64,000 nt of DNA, from assembly GCA_034620365.1 (NCBI GenBank), contig JAQGEQ010000324.1, forward strand, positions 1 to 64,000, read 5' to 3'. Position 1 is the first letter of the stretch. Every line of letters starts with the position of its first letter. This document shows positions 1-12,500 of the stretch, piece by piece. Source of the DNA: Pegea sp. RAD2-039. Lineage: Eukaryota > Chordata > Thaliacea > Salpida > Salpidae. The notes below the pieces were generated by a model that saw only the letters and a list, made by a program, of their open reading frames with translations, was not told the DNA's origin and did no database searches. The translations under genes and the position numbers were made by a program.

Positions 1-171
1 TAAAAAGATTAAACAATTCGAGTTGTTCAAATTGAAATAAGAAATTTCTTTTGATACTAACTGAACTTGCATATTTGAAATAATTGATTAAACTTTGAAA
101 AGAATTAAAACCAACAACAAAGCTACTTGCGAAAGTTACTTTAATAAAGATACTTTTTTAGTCGGTAATTT

Positions 172-3100
172 TCAAACTTTTTTAACCACTAAAATGAAAC
201 TTTACTTTTTGTTGTTTCCTTTTTTACTTTTACTTGAAGTTCTTTTTTTGGGCAACGTCAAATGCTTCTTGTGTATTCTCTCTGTCGAAAAAGTGATCAA
301 AAAAGAATTTTTTTTGACGAATCTCTTCCTAACCTAATTCTTCAACACTACGATCAGCATGTAAATACACCCAGCCCTTTAAAAGGGAATCATATTTGAC
401 ACAGGGATCTGACTCTCCATGTAAACGATCTAAAGAACCGCTCACCGCTGAATGAATCTAAAAAGTGATTTGATAAAAAGTTAGTTGGTAAAAAAGTAGA
501 AATATTCGTTAACCTGTTGATCTGTGATGTTTGATTGAAGATATTGAGACTGTTTGACGAGATTACAAATATCATTTCTAGTTCCAAATCCATTTGGTAA
601 ACGAGCAACTGCATCTCGAGTCAATGCCAACAGAGTGACTTTAGCTGGTCGCTCAGATCTAAGCAGACAGTGTTCTCTAGCAGCTTTAGGTTTTGATGTA
701 GGTCCAGAGAGACATCCTGATGAAGATGTGGATTAGATTTGGAAGTTTCGGGATGAACAAATACCTTTGACAGGTGGAACTCTGTATTGAGTCCCGTTTA
801 CTAAGTAAACAAAAACTTGATGAGGTAGACAAAATCTTCTTTCTTCTTGTTTTTGAAAAGATTCAGTTTGTAACTCACTAATATTTAACTATAAACAAAT
901 CGATTTCTGATTGGTTGATTTCAATTTGTATTTATCAACAAAAATCATAAATTATCATAAAATATATAACAAATATTACAATATTAAATTATTTTTATCA
1001 TGAAAAATTTATATAAAATCTGAAATATCAAGATCAAAAACTTTAATTGAATTTTAAATATAAATAAAATATCTCAATTTATAATCAATATATCATAAAA
1101 TTTATAATAAAAAACCACGTGACTACATGGATACATGACTTACGTTTGCAATCCATTTTTCACAAAGTGTGTTTAGGAACTGTTTGTTGTTGACGTCATC
1201 ATTATCTGAAGACTGCTTCCAGCTCCATATGCCATTCTCTACCACCACTAGCGGAAGGGACTTTGCGATGACGTCATCATCTGATTATAATTGAAAAAAG
1301 GTTAGCAGCGTCATCTTGTGGAATTCGATGAGTTTTACTGCTTCTGCTGCTTCTTAAATATTGAAGAGCGCTGGGAGTTAGAGCAGACCAATCAGGCCTT
1401 GAAGATGTCCAATCGTATGATGAAGATTGATTTGATTTCAACCAATCAGAAACCAGATGTTGTATCTGAATTTCTGATAATCGATTCGAAGCTTTGAGGT
1501 TTACATCACTTACCACCGAGGTAGTTTTTTCATGTGAAAGTAAAATTGTTTGTCTGATCAAGTCAAAGAAACAAGACGGACAGATGTTCCCACATTTTCT
1601 ACAAGTACAAAATCAGTTGTTCGGATATTTGATCTGATCTTTACCATCTTTACCTGCTTTTATCCAAATATTTCTTGCTGCTGAGCCCGGTCAGCCTCCT
1701 AACCTTTAGTTTATCTCCAATCCTTTTCAATCTCACTCGATTTTGATTTTTGGAGGTAGAAGCTTTCATGTCTTCCTTTTTACGTCGATTTAAGACATCT
1801 GGAAGGCACAGATGAGGTTTCAAGTATCAAAGCATTCGATGAAGTACCTGATGACTTCTTCTTCTTTAAAATTGTTCTTTCGGTGACTTCAGACAGATGA
1901 ATCCCGGACACATCAAGATCCGGGGTGTTCTGGAGGAGATACAGATCTATCAACAGATCTTTGAAAAGTGAAGATCACTTACAACGTTCAGTTTTCTCCT
2001 CTTTTGGTGTTGATGTAAAGATTCCTTATAAATCGAAAAAGGAGCCTCTTTAAATCTGACTAAAGTGAAATCATTTTCGGAGTCTTCGGAAGTTTCGAGA
2101 TCTTCACATGAGAAGTTGGTCGAATTTGTGATTTGTTGTTTAACTGATTCTTTTACGCTGTAAATGATGATTATTTGAAAATTGCAAATACTTTTCGTTT
2201 TGTTACAAATGTTTATTAATTTGTTGTAAATTGATGTTTCATCTATGACCTGTTGTATTTTGTAAGAGCTGTTTTTGAGATACTATCTTTTGGTTTAATA
2301 GAATTGAGTTTTGGCGAAATCAGATGAGACTCCGTTCCATTCTCTATATTCTAATAAATAATAAGTTAAATTATTGCGTTTGAAAGAAAAAACAGTGTCC
2401 AAGTACAACTTGATTTTGGTTTTTTCTCATTAGAATGAAGATTAGTTATCAATAAATGATTCATACTTTACTTCTAAGTGTTTAGTTAAAAAATAACTTA
2501 ATTAGGAATATAAGAAATACTACTGAAGACTAGAAAAGAAACAGAACTCATGATGATGTTTTTAAAGTTTACAAAGATTTAATTCTATTCTTCTAAATAA
2601 AAATTAATTTAGAAATAATGATTTACACTTTGATCAACTATACTTCTTTTGATTAGCTCATATATCCTTTGTGCACGGTACAACTCATTCCTCAGCTTTA
2701 CTGTTTCATTATATTCTTTAATCAATTCATTTTTGGCTTCATCTTGCTCTAATTTCAATTTGTTTTGAATCTCTTGGATGGGGTTAGTAGATGATGGAAG
2801 TCGTGACATTAACTGCCCTGAAAATAAACGACTGAAAAAAGGGGAGTTTTAGAAGACCATGAAAAGGGTTAGAGTTCCTAACTTTAAAGTTTCATCCTTA
2901 TCAGGCTGTTTAGGTAAAAAGTTTCTTAAGTGATTTTGATCTTCTATGCTTAATAACATCCAAGATTTTTTTGAAACGATATCAGCAATGAGATCTGGCT
3001 GTAAACAAAAGTTTGATTTTTAGATTGGTATTAGAAATATATCAGAAAGAACAAAGTTGACCCTAGGAAAAGTTTGAAGATCAAAATTTCTGGAGGTTTA

Positions 3101-3320
3101 CATCTTAAAAACTTAAATTAGGATTATAATGTTTATTAATGTAAAGTTCTAGTATTTACATAAAATTCTTTAAAAAAACTTATCAAAATATTGTATTTTT
3201 GATTCAAACAGCTTTTTATCATATTCTATTAATAAAAAATCAAAATTAAAAAGAAGAAAATAAATTTACATTTTCAAGAACATCTGTAGGTAAAAGGGAT
3301 TTTATATCTTCAAGGCTCAT
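172..3320 (-). CDS. NFRKB: NFRKB-like INO80 chromatin-remodelling subunit
   Basis: Homologue of NFRKB (INO80 complex subunit G), a nuclear protein. Exons in transcript order: 3320-3270, 2998-2883, 2831-2627, 2350-2250, 2157-1983, 1929-1848, 1798-1654, 1598-1339, 1280-1144, 888-765, 716-514, 457-334, 281-234 and probably 188-172; all phases agree, giving about 595 residues. The start MSLEDIKSLLP leads into the N-terminal NFRKB region (WMLLSIEDQNHLRNFLP), then a basic segment, then SALQYLRSS. The winged-helix-like domain near the end carries RDAVARLPNGFGTRNDIC and GSLDRLHGESDPCVKYDS, close to the vertebrate sequence. The last small exon is the least certain; the gene may continue beyond the left edge. 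Human NFRKB is about 1,300 residues, so the long low-complexity C-terminus is missing or not seen. One intron (1982-1930) is about 53 nt. Identification is firm; terminal exon is inference. Confidence 0.86.
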
Positions 3321-6300
3321 TTTCAAGTAAAAAATATTTGAGCAAACTGAAAAAAAGTAAAGAAAAATAGATGCATTTACAAATTTTCTGAAATTTTATA
3401 CATATATAAAAATAGAAATAAACTTCAAAACAATTGTTAGGTAAATAAATATTAAAAATTAATTTCTAAATAAATAACAATTAAGAAAAATTTTACAAAT
3501 TCAATTTTTGTATGTTAGTGCAAAATAAAATTGTTAATAAAAAATTGTTTTATAGAATTAAAATATTAAATTATTTGGCCATATTTAGCAAAATAAATTT
3601 AAGAACATGTTTATTATAGAGAAAAAATATTTCATTAAAATATTTTCTTTTCAATTGTTGCCAATTTTCTTCTATAAAATTTCAAAAATAAATTAAACTA
3701 ACAATGTTTGAAAATAAATTAAACTAACAATACTTTTATTTTTGTAGCCAATAAACATTAAATTAGAATTTTCAAATAAAAAATCAAAATATTAAGTTTA
3801 CAGTAACTAAAGTTGTTTACAGTAAGTAAATAAAAATTTCATATTTTTAAAAAGTAGAAAATCAAAATTAATCAAAACAAAGTATATTGAACTTAACTAC
3901 TATTTAAATAAAATCATCAAAAGAAAGTTAAATATTTTTTAATTTTATTTTTGCTCTTATTTAATTTCATGGTTTAAATCAGTACAGAAAAATAAACTCT
4001 TCATTAAAAAATCCCCAAATATGAGCTCCATAGGAGACTAAAAAAGTAAAAATTCGATTAAATGTTATACAAGAGTTTTTAAAGCAAATATAAGTTACAA
4101 ATATTATAAATTGCCTAAATACTCAATATATATTAATCATTTTTAAAAGCCTACAATAGATCATTAAGATATTTTTCTGCGCTTTACTATAAACAGTTTT
4201 TATGACCAGTTTAATGCAACACTGTACAACAAAATCTTCTATTTAACTTGATTATCAAGCGATAGAAATTTCACAGCTGACTTTTTTGATAAACTTAATC
4301 GATTTTATTAAATTTTTTGCTCTACGCAAAATTTGTAGGAGTTTTACTAGTATTACAAATCAAAGTTTCTTTTACAAACACCTAGACAAACACCTAGTTA
4401 TAGATTAGTCAGTTTAATGTAGCTTTGATGTTGATAACTTATTCAACCACAAGTCTTAGTTTTCTTTAATCTCTATACCTTAACGAAAAATTCATTTCAA
4501 ATAAAACTTTCTGGATAGCTTTTTATCTTAGCAACATATCTTTAAAATACTACCCAAAGCCTTAAAGACTTTTTGGGTTTTCTTTTGCCACTAGAATATT
4601 TATTACTGCAAAATATGCTTGATACAGGTCACTAAGCATCTTAATTGTTTCTGTTTCAGTAAACTAAAGCATAAAAAGTTAAAGCTTTAAAAAAAGTCTT
4701 TCCTTAACAGTATATGAATTTTTACTACTTTATTTGTATTAATACATATGAGCTTTCTTGTTTACTACTTATTTAGAAACTTGATTAATAATGAAAGAAA
4801 AAGAGTTTTTAGTAGTTTATTCAAGTTATTATTTAGAGTCTATTAGAAATACTAAAAATGATTATTAGAGAAAAATATATTTAAATAGCGGTTTTAAGTT
4901 TTATTTAAGAGAATATTTGTCTTATTGAAAGTATTAATTTAAAAAAATGAAAGTAGTACGTAATAATCATAAATTTTTAAGAGTGCTACGGCAATACTGG
5001 CAGAAGATAACAACTGGAAGCCACAATCAATATTATGCTTTTGGCTGGTGCGGAATTTTCTATCTTTGCCGTTAATGCGTTGAGCAGAGCAGCACCTAGC
5101 AATAATTTATAAGATCCTACAAGTTTTTTGATAAAAACCGACAAATCTTTTAAGTAAGCTTTTTAAACAATTTTTTCCGATAAAGTTAAAAGGTATATTA
5201 AGATATTATCATTTATAGATATTTTGAGGCAGTTTATTACAAACGAAAAACCACTATTAAACAGAAAGTTTCTAACTATGCTTCTAGACTTACAATATAG
5301 TACTTGCAGGTACCTTATTTGCTTCATCTGATTGTTATCAAATATTTCATAGCTTTCTCGCTTGCAACAGTACAGGTGAGATGAAACCAGTATTTATCAT
5401 ATTCTACTGCCAGATCCTTAGTGGAGCAACATGATTGCACATTTAGGAACATTTATTGCAAGCTTATGTTGATGTAAAAGGTTTGTCAGAAATGGGCTTT
5501 AATTTTTGTGTCTTGAACGTAGGTTTGCGTAGATTTCATTTGGGTCTACTAAAGTTTTTGCTTTCATCAAAATAAGTAGAAACGTCAGCCAATTTTTTTT
5601 CACCAAAAATTTTAGTGTAACAAAATCAACAAAACTTGAATCGATTTCTTATCTTAATAGAATAATTTATCACTAGTAATACACAAAGCACTTAATACAA
5701 ACAATTTCATCACAACTTATTCAATATATTTTTTTACAGTATTAAACATTCTTTATAGAAATATTTCTTTTGGCGGTTTTTATTTAGTTTAACTTTTTGC
5801 CATATATGGGAATAAAAAATTAGTCTTATAAACGATCCTAGTAATAATAGTAAGTTTAAACTATCTCGTCTAAAATGGAGCTTTTTAAAAACTTATATCT
5901 TGGATACGCTTAGCAACCACAGCATGCTATAATAACTTTTTTAAAGGCTTTGTAAACTTGTTTTTGTTGCTGTTGGTGAATCAACTTTCTATTTAGTCCA
6001 ATTATACTAGTGGTTTACATTATTTTGTTAAGCTCTATAGCTGTTTACAATGAAAATACAGCATAATATCCTTTTATTTGTTTAAGTTTTTCTGAATTTG
6101 TTAAGAAAGTTTTGTGAGTTTGTTAAATTACTTAAGGTTTTAAAGATACATTCTTAGAATAATGAAGTTTTATTCAAATTATTACTGGGTATATATTTTT
6201 ATTCTTACATATTATAATACAGTTAGATTAACGCCTATTAGTTTAATTAAAAGTTAAAAACTAACATTAATTTTTGTTTTATATTCATTTTTACTTCAGG

Positions 6301-6541
6301 TTTTTTTGTAAAGATTGAACTCAAATTTTTCATTTTATTGAAGTATTGCAAGCAAAAAGATTATAAATATTTTTACTGTTTGATTTGATACTGCTAGCTT
6401 ACAAATAAAAGCTATTTTTACCTTTAATAATCAAAGTTTGTTAATTTTTCAGTGTATTGTTATGCCGCTAGACTTTTAGTTAGTAGTAATTATTTTTATA
6501 ATTGTTTAATGTAATGTTGTTTTGAAACAAAATCAAGAAAA
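3321..6541. other. AT-rich intergenic region between divergent NFRKB and CCDC81
   Basis: The two flanking genes start head to head about 3.2 kb apart, so both promoters must lie here. I see no tRNA and no exon chain. The sequence is mostly A/T runs except for a patch at about 4985-5580 listed separately as a possible retrotransposon remnant. Confidence 0.6.
4985..5580 (-). mobile_element. decayed LINE ORF1-like remnant (possible PHD-finger piece)
   Basis: Read on the minus strand, about 5440-5340 gives a Cys-rich stretch ending DKYWFHLTCTVASEK, which looks like the end of a PHD-type zinc finger as found in ORF1 of some non-LTR retrotransposons. Further along, about 5150-4990 gives an open stretch with KKLVGSYKLL and LNALTAKIENSAP before a stop. 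The frames are broken between the two. The patch is richer in G+C than its surroundings. The assignment rests on short motifs only. Confidence 0.3.
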
Positions 6542-9500
6542 ATGAATAAAACAATTATAGCTCTTGTGAATGAATCAAGAAATCAGAGATTATCACTGGT
6601 ACCTGATTTATCTGATGAAGGTATTTTTGAATTACACTTTTTGTAATATTATTTTTTTGATTAGGTTCAAATTTTATTTTTAACAGTCATAATAAACTTA
6701 TATTTTAAAGTAGATCGAGCCCAGATATCTGTATGACTTACTTGGTAGTCTTAGTCAATTTATTTTGGGTCAAATATAACATTTAATGAAAACCTAATTT
6801 TGCTAAAATTGGGATAAACATTTTTTGAAATAAGTGATTTTGATAAATTTGATAGGCTAAAACTTAATTTCAAGGCAATAGGTTAATTGTAATTATTTCT
6901 CATATTAATTTATGTTTTCATAATTTATCATATTTGAGAAATAAACAACTATCTAAATAGATGATTGATAATACAAATGATTCTTTTATAAGCCCAAATT
7001 TAAATTAAAACAATTATACTTGAATGGGATAAACTTCTTTCAGGAATATCTGAAATATGGAATGTTGTGTCTGAAACGGTTGCTAGCAACTTGAAGATGA
7101 GAAAGGCTACTTTAATTCCAAATATAGGAACATTTACATTTATTACAAATAAAATTGAAGTTGGGCAGAAGAAGTTTTTAGTGGTTCAAAGACCTGTTTT
7201 TATACTATCAGAAAAACTGTGTAACATCCACAACATTCAACAACCCAATTATCCAACTACTGGTCAGTCATTATTTTAAGCTTTTATCTGCTTGCTTTAA
7301 AACATAATTTGTATTAAATAAATAAATTTTAATCGTATATATTATTATTCATATCATTAACTTTAATTGATTGTAAAAAAAACTTTCAAAACTTTGTTAT
7401 GTAGGTGAACACAGTGTTATGCATCTTAATTTTAGTTCTATTTCTTTGGATTTGCCTTATAGAAGAGATTGTGTTGAGCTTTGTGTTAAAGAAGTTGCAC
7501 AAGTAATTTATTTCTATTTGCATAGCATATTTAGAACATCAAAATGTTTTAGTGAACTATTTTGTTCACTTATATTAATGTCTACAAAAGCATTTCCTAT
7601 TAAAATATATATTAGGTAAGATTAGTACAGGTCAAGATGAAAATATCCCTTTTCAATCAAATGGCTTTATTTCTTGTTTCTCATTTTTTGATTTATACTT
7701 TTGATTAAATGTCTTTTAATTTTATTCTATTGGTTTTTCTGATGATTCACAAAATTTGTTTCCTATTTTATTTACTTAATCATTTACAAGAGGCTCAATA
7801 AACCAAAAATTTAATTATTTTGTATTTCTGATTTATGATTTAGACTTACTTATACCTCTGCATTGTTCCAATTTTTTCTATTTGCTTATAATAAATTGTG
7901 AAACTTAAAACCTTTTTAATATCCTTCCAAAATCATATTGTTCTTTTATAAAAGTTGTATAATTTGTCATCCACAGCCATGCGTTGAATAAAAATAAATA
8001 AATACTCACCAGACAAGACCTTGTTTTTGTAAAAATTAATTATGTAAACTGTTAAATCATTTTCTCAGATATTACATCTTCTGATTCTACTATTTTTCTA
8101 TCTCTTTTCTTTAGTTTTTTCCTTTATCTTTGTTTTTTCCTGGACATTTTTTTATCGGTCAAAAACTCAACAAAATTGATTTTGTTATTCAGAAAAATTT
8201 GTGAAAAGAAATTTATTTAATAAAAATAATTTCTTTTTCTTAGACTTTCTCTCGAGCTATTCAACGGAATACAAACATCAAATTCCTTTTTAAAGGAATT
8301 GGTCTTCTTCATATTAAAAATCGTAAACCCAAAATGAAGTTTTTCAGAGAACTTTTGGATGATTTGGATAAAACTGGTAAAGTAGCCAGCTGCATGGAAC
8401 AAGTAGGTTTTATTTGTAATAAATTAGCTTAATTAGAATTGATGTAATCTTTATTAAGTTAATTAGAATTACTGCAATTTAAGTAATATATCTATTTTTT
8501 TACTTCGAAAATAAACTTCAGGATCTGTAGGGCTATGATAAAAATGTTGATATTTTTTAGTTTAGTTTCTAAAAATTAATTTATAAAATTTTTATTTTAT
8601 TGATAACCTATACTGTTACAGCTTTTGCCATTAAATTTAAGCTATAAGTTACAAAAAGGTAATTTAAATTAGTTTAAAAATAAAACAAATAGCGTCATTA
8701 GCGGTTTTTTAAGTGCTTTAAGTTTTTTAAACACTTAAAAAGTTTTGATGCTCACAATAAGTAAAACATTAAGAGAAGCAGCTCTTAATAAAGCAGACTT
8801 TTGTGTTGTTAATCCGTAAGTGTTATTTCAGCTGAAATGCAGATTAAGTTTGGTTGATAGAGTAAGAATTTACAAAGAGTAAATACTCCTGAAATCAGAT
8901 TAATGAAAGGTAATAACTTAGATGGCAAATTATTTGGCAGATTATCTTCTAAAGCTCAGTTTCTGTAGTATGTGTGGCCAGGTTACCAATCTTTCAGTCT
9001 CTATCTGTTTAAAATTTTAAATTCGTCCTGCAACTTTTAAAGGTGATTTATTCAAAAGTTTCGATTCTAAAAACTTTATTTTACAAACACTAAACTTCTC
9101 ATTTCACTTGATGATTCTACCATTGATGTTGATCTTATGACTTCTTCTTAGAGACCTGGAACAGCCGATTCTGTGATGTCAAATTTGTCTTCTTTGAGTG
9201 CTCTTGAGCGACCTCTAACATCAACATTTTGTCTTCCTAAGTAAACCTACATAAATCATTCAACTGAATACTTATAGATCAAATCATCTTCGGTTTTTAG
9301 GATGAATGGAATTTTTGGTAGTATTCTTCCACCAATCAAAGAGCAGGAAGCAGCAGGTGATACTTTTTCCAGGAAATTTTATTTGATGTTCATTCTTCAA
9401 ACATTTTAGAGCAACCCTCTACAACTCTTCGCCCTATTTCATCTGATTCTCGTCCAAGCATCAAGCCTCATTCAGTAACCAACTTTGATTTTGATGTTTT

Positions 9501-12500
9501 CAGTTGTCATAACAACGAAAAAGAAGTCGAAGAAATACATGAAGTTGCTAGGTGAGTTTCAAACTCCGATTTCACTGAAAACTTCAGTAATTTAAACGGA
9601 TATTCTGCGAGTTTTGGAAAGAAATATTAAACTTTTTATAAAACATTTTTTCCTAAGATTTTTTTAAACAACATTTTTCAATTAAAAATAATAAGAAAAT
9701 TTGAAAATCTGTTTTAATCTTATCGCTTATAAGATACTTATCTCTTTTATAAGATACCAAAATAGACTTTGAAAGTTAAAATTCAGAATAAAAAGAAATA
9801 TTTTACAGGAATAACTTGTTCTCCAGATTAGAAGTGATTATATCTAGATACATTCAACAACTTTAATTATTTTCAAACATTAGTTTTTGTTTTTTTAACT
9901 TTTATGAACATTTTCTAACCCCTTCTATAAGTCAGTAAACTTAATTGATGTAAATGTGTATTAGTCACTAAAATAGAGGTCATATTAAACAAGTTTATTT
10001 TATTGTCAGAAAATTCAGCAATTTTTTAAAGTCGTGACTTTGTCAAGATAAGTTAACCAGATTAAGCCAGTTCTCAAAGACCGATTGTGAATAGCATTTG
10101 ATTGGTTGCTTCATCACATAAGACCTTTTATGTAATTGTAAACCTATTGAAAGTTCCCTGTGTAATTATTTCAGTGAACTTTTTGTATTCTTTACCGCAG
10201 CTTTATTCAACCTTCAGTATTTCATTAGACATTTTGTTAAGGTGAAGTCTTATCTTTTTATAATAAGATTGCTTAAATCAGTTGTTCAAATGACATTTAA
10301 CTTATTTCAAAGCTTCAAGGCAAATAAAAAAAAAGATTATACATTTTTTCAGTCAGTTTTATTACAGCAAAAAAAGAGATTAATTTGTTTGTTTTTTGTA
10401 GATTTATTTAAATGTGTTCCAGCATTCTTTAAATAATTATTTATTAAGTGTAAAGCTAATATATATTTTGTTTATTTCAAACAAAGTTTGATTAATTGAA
10501 GTTTATAGTGGGGATTTTTTTAATTTAATATATGATCAGATGACAATTTTAATTCAATTTTTTTTTGTAAATAAACTTTATTTGCGGTTAATAACAACCT
10601 TCAATAATAGTAAAAAATTAATTAAGATATCATAAAGCGCTTTGATAGAAACTAAACGACGATTAAACTGTGTAAAGTACTTAATAACATTTTATTAGCT
10701 TTCTAACACCTAGTAACGCAAATAAATGTTTATACCATCAAAAATTTATTATTATTTGAGGGTTTTGCACAGACTTGATAAAAACAAATTCTATTTCATT
10801 ATCATTTTTTTTTTCATAAATAGGAAACAATTTTTTGAATATAAAACAGAAAGTTTTTTCATTGAATAAGATAATTTACATAATATTAAATCAACTAAGA
10901 TATCGCTCTTAGATAAATGTTTTAGATCAGAAGATATTTATGAATAATGAGCAAACTAGATAAACCTTATTAGAAATTAACTTTAGTAACAACTTAATAA
11001 ATAAAAACAAATTCATCTTTTTTATAAATAAAAAAACTTATTTTGAAAGATTTTTATGCTTTATTTTTTTTGATAACCTAAAATCAAAATGGAAAATAAG
11101 TTTATGAGAAATGATGAGCCTTTTGATACAGTTTCTTATATCAAACTTCCAAGGTTTGTTGTTTTGAGGCCTAAATAATTAAATGTCTTTTTATATATGC
11201 TACAAAAAGATAGTAGTGATAAAGTTTTAAAAGTTTCATCGAAATATATTTTTTTAATTAAAAGAGTTTAATCAACAGATGAACGTTAAATTCTCAGTTT
11301 AGATTCAAAAAGATAAATTTCCTTTACTTTAGGTAAACTTTTATATAGACAAGTCACTGTTGTTAGATCTGCTTTAAAATAATTAATTAATTAACCAGAA
11401 AGTTTTGATGATATTTTTTCAATTACTAAGTTTCCTATTATTAAAGTTATTGTGATCTTAATTGATAAGAAATAGCTCTTTACAACAAAGTAATAAAGAA
11501 AATAGCAAATCTTACTTTTACTTGAGAATCTTATTAACCCGAAATTTATGCTATTCACAAGTTGTGTGAATATTCTTTATTTTACAGCATTGATGAGCCT
11601 ATTAAACCATCAAGTCCAACAATAAAATCTCCAAAACACAGTAGGCTTTTTATGGCTTGATTGTCAATAAATTGAATAAATATTTTTCAAATAGTGTTAA
11701 GTAAACAACTATAATAATTTTCATTCAATAGAAACTTTGTATTAAAAGTTAAACAATTTTACTAATAAATAGAAATGCATTTTCACTTATTGATTACTTA
11801 TGGGATAGGTTTTTATAACTTCTGTTTATAAATTTATATTCATAAATTGTAGCTACTACTAATTGGTTCAAAAAGCTTTCGAAATATAAATTCAATTTCA
11901 AAGTTTCTATGTTTTAACGTTTATAGGCCGACCAACTACTGCACCTCACAGTTTGGTTAGTTCGCCCAAAATACGCACAAGTACTTCACTTCCTAGGTCA
12001 CGTGACAGCCTTGCTCCAATTTTACCAAAATGTGCGTCTCCTGTATGTCATAATCGCTCTGGTCAAGAGCTCTGCTACTTATGCATGCAAAGAGCCAGTA
12101 GAAATGTGGCAGTCACATTTTCTCAAGAAAGAAAACGAAAAGAAATGGAACAAGGAGCTTTATTGCAACAATATCAACAGATGAAAGACACAGATGCTAT
12201 TCTGCGAGAAAAGGTTTTCATTATTTAAAATGTTTATTCAAATATAAATTCTTATGGTACATATTGACCTAATTGGCTAAAACAGCAATTAGGAACACAG
12301 TTAGTAAAGAAAAGATTGTAAGGAAAGATGAATCGGTTTTTATTGCTCCTTAAAATTATTGTAAGCATAAGATATATAACTAAGTTTAGAAAAATGTTTA
12401 TGAAGTACTTAATTGTAATTTGTTAGATTATTTTAGATGAAAATTTGTTAATGGCTATATAACTAATTTGAAAAAAAGGATAAAAACTAATAATAGTAAA

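Noticed and set aside
95-337. Open frame of 80 codons on the plus strand
   Set aside because: It overlaps the last NFRKB exons on the minus strand and is AT-rich low-complexity sequence (FFLLLF runs) without family motifs.
390-736. Open frames at 390-614 (-) and 554-736 (+)
   Set aside because: Both are alternative frames over two NFRKB exons, whose real frame carries the conserved RLPNGFGTRNDIC block.
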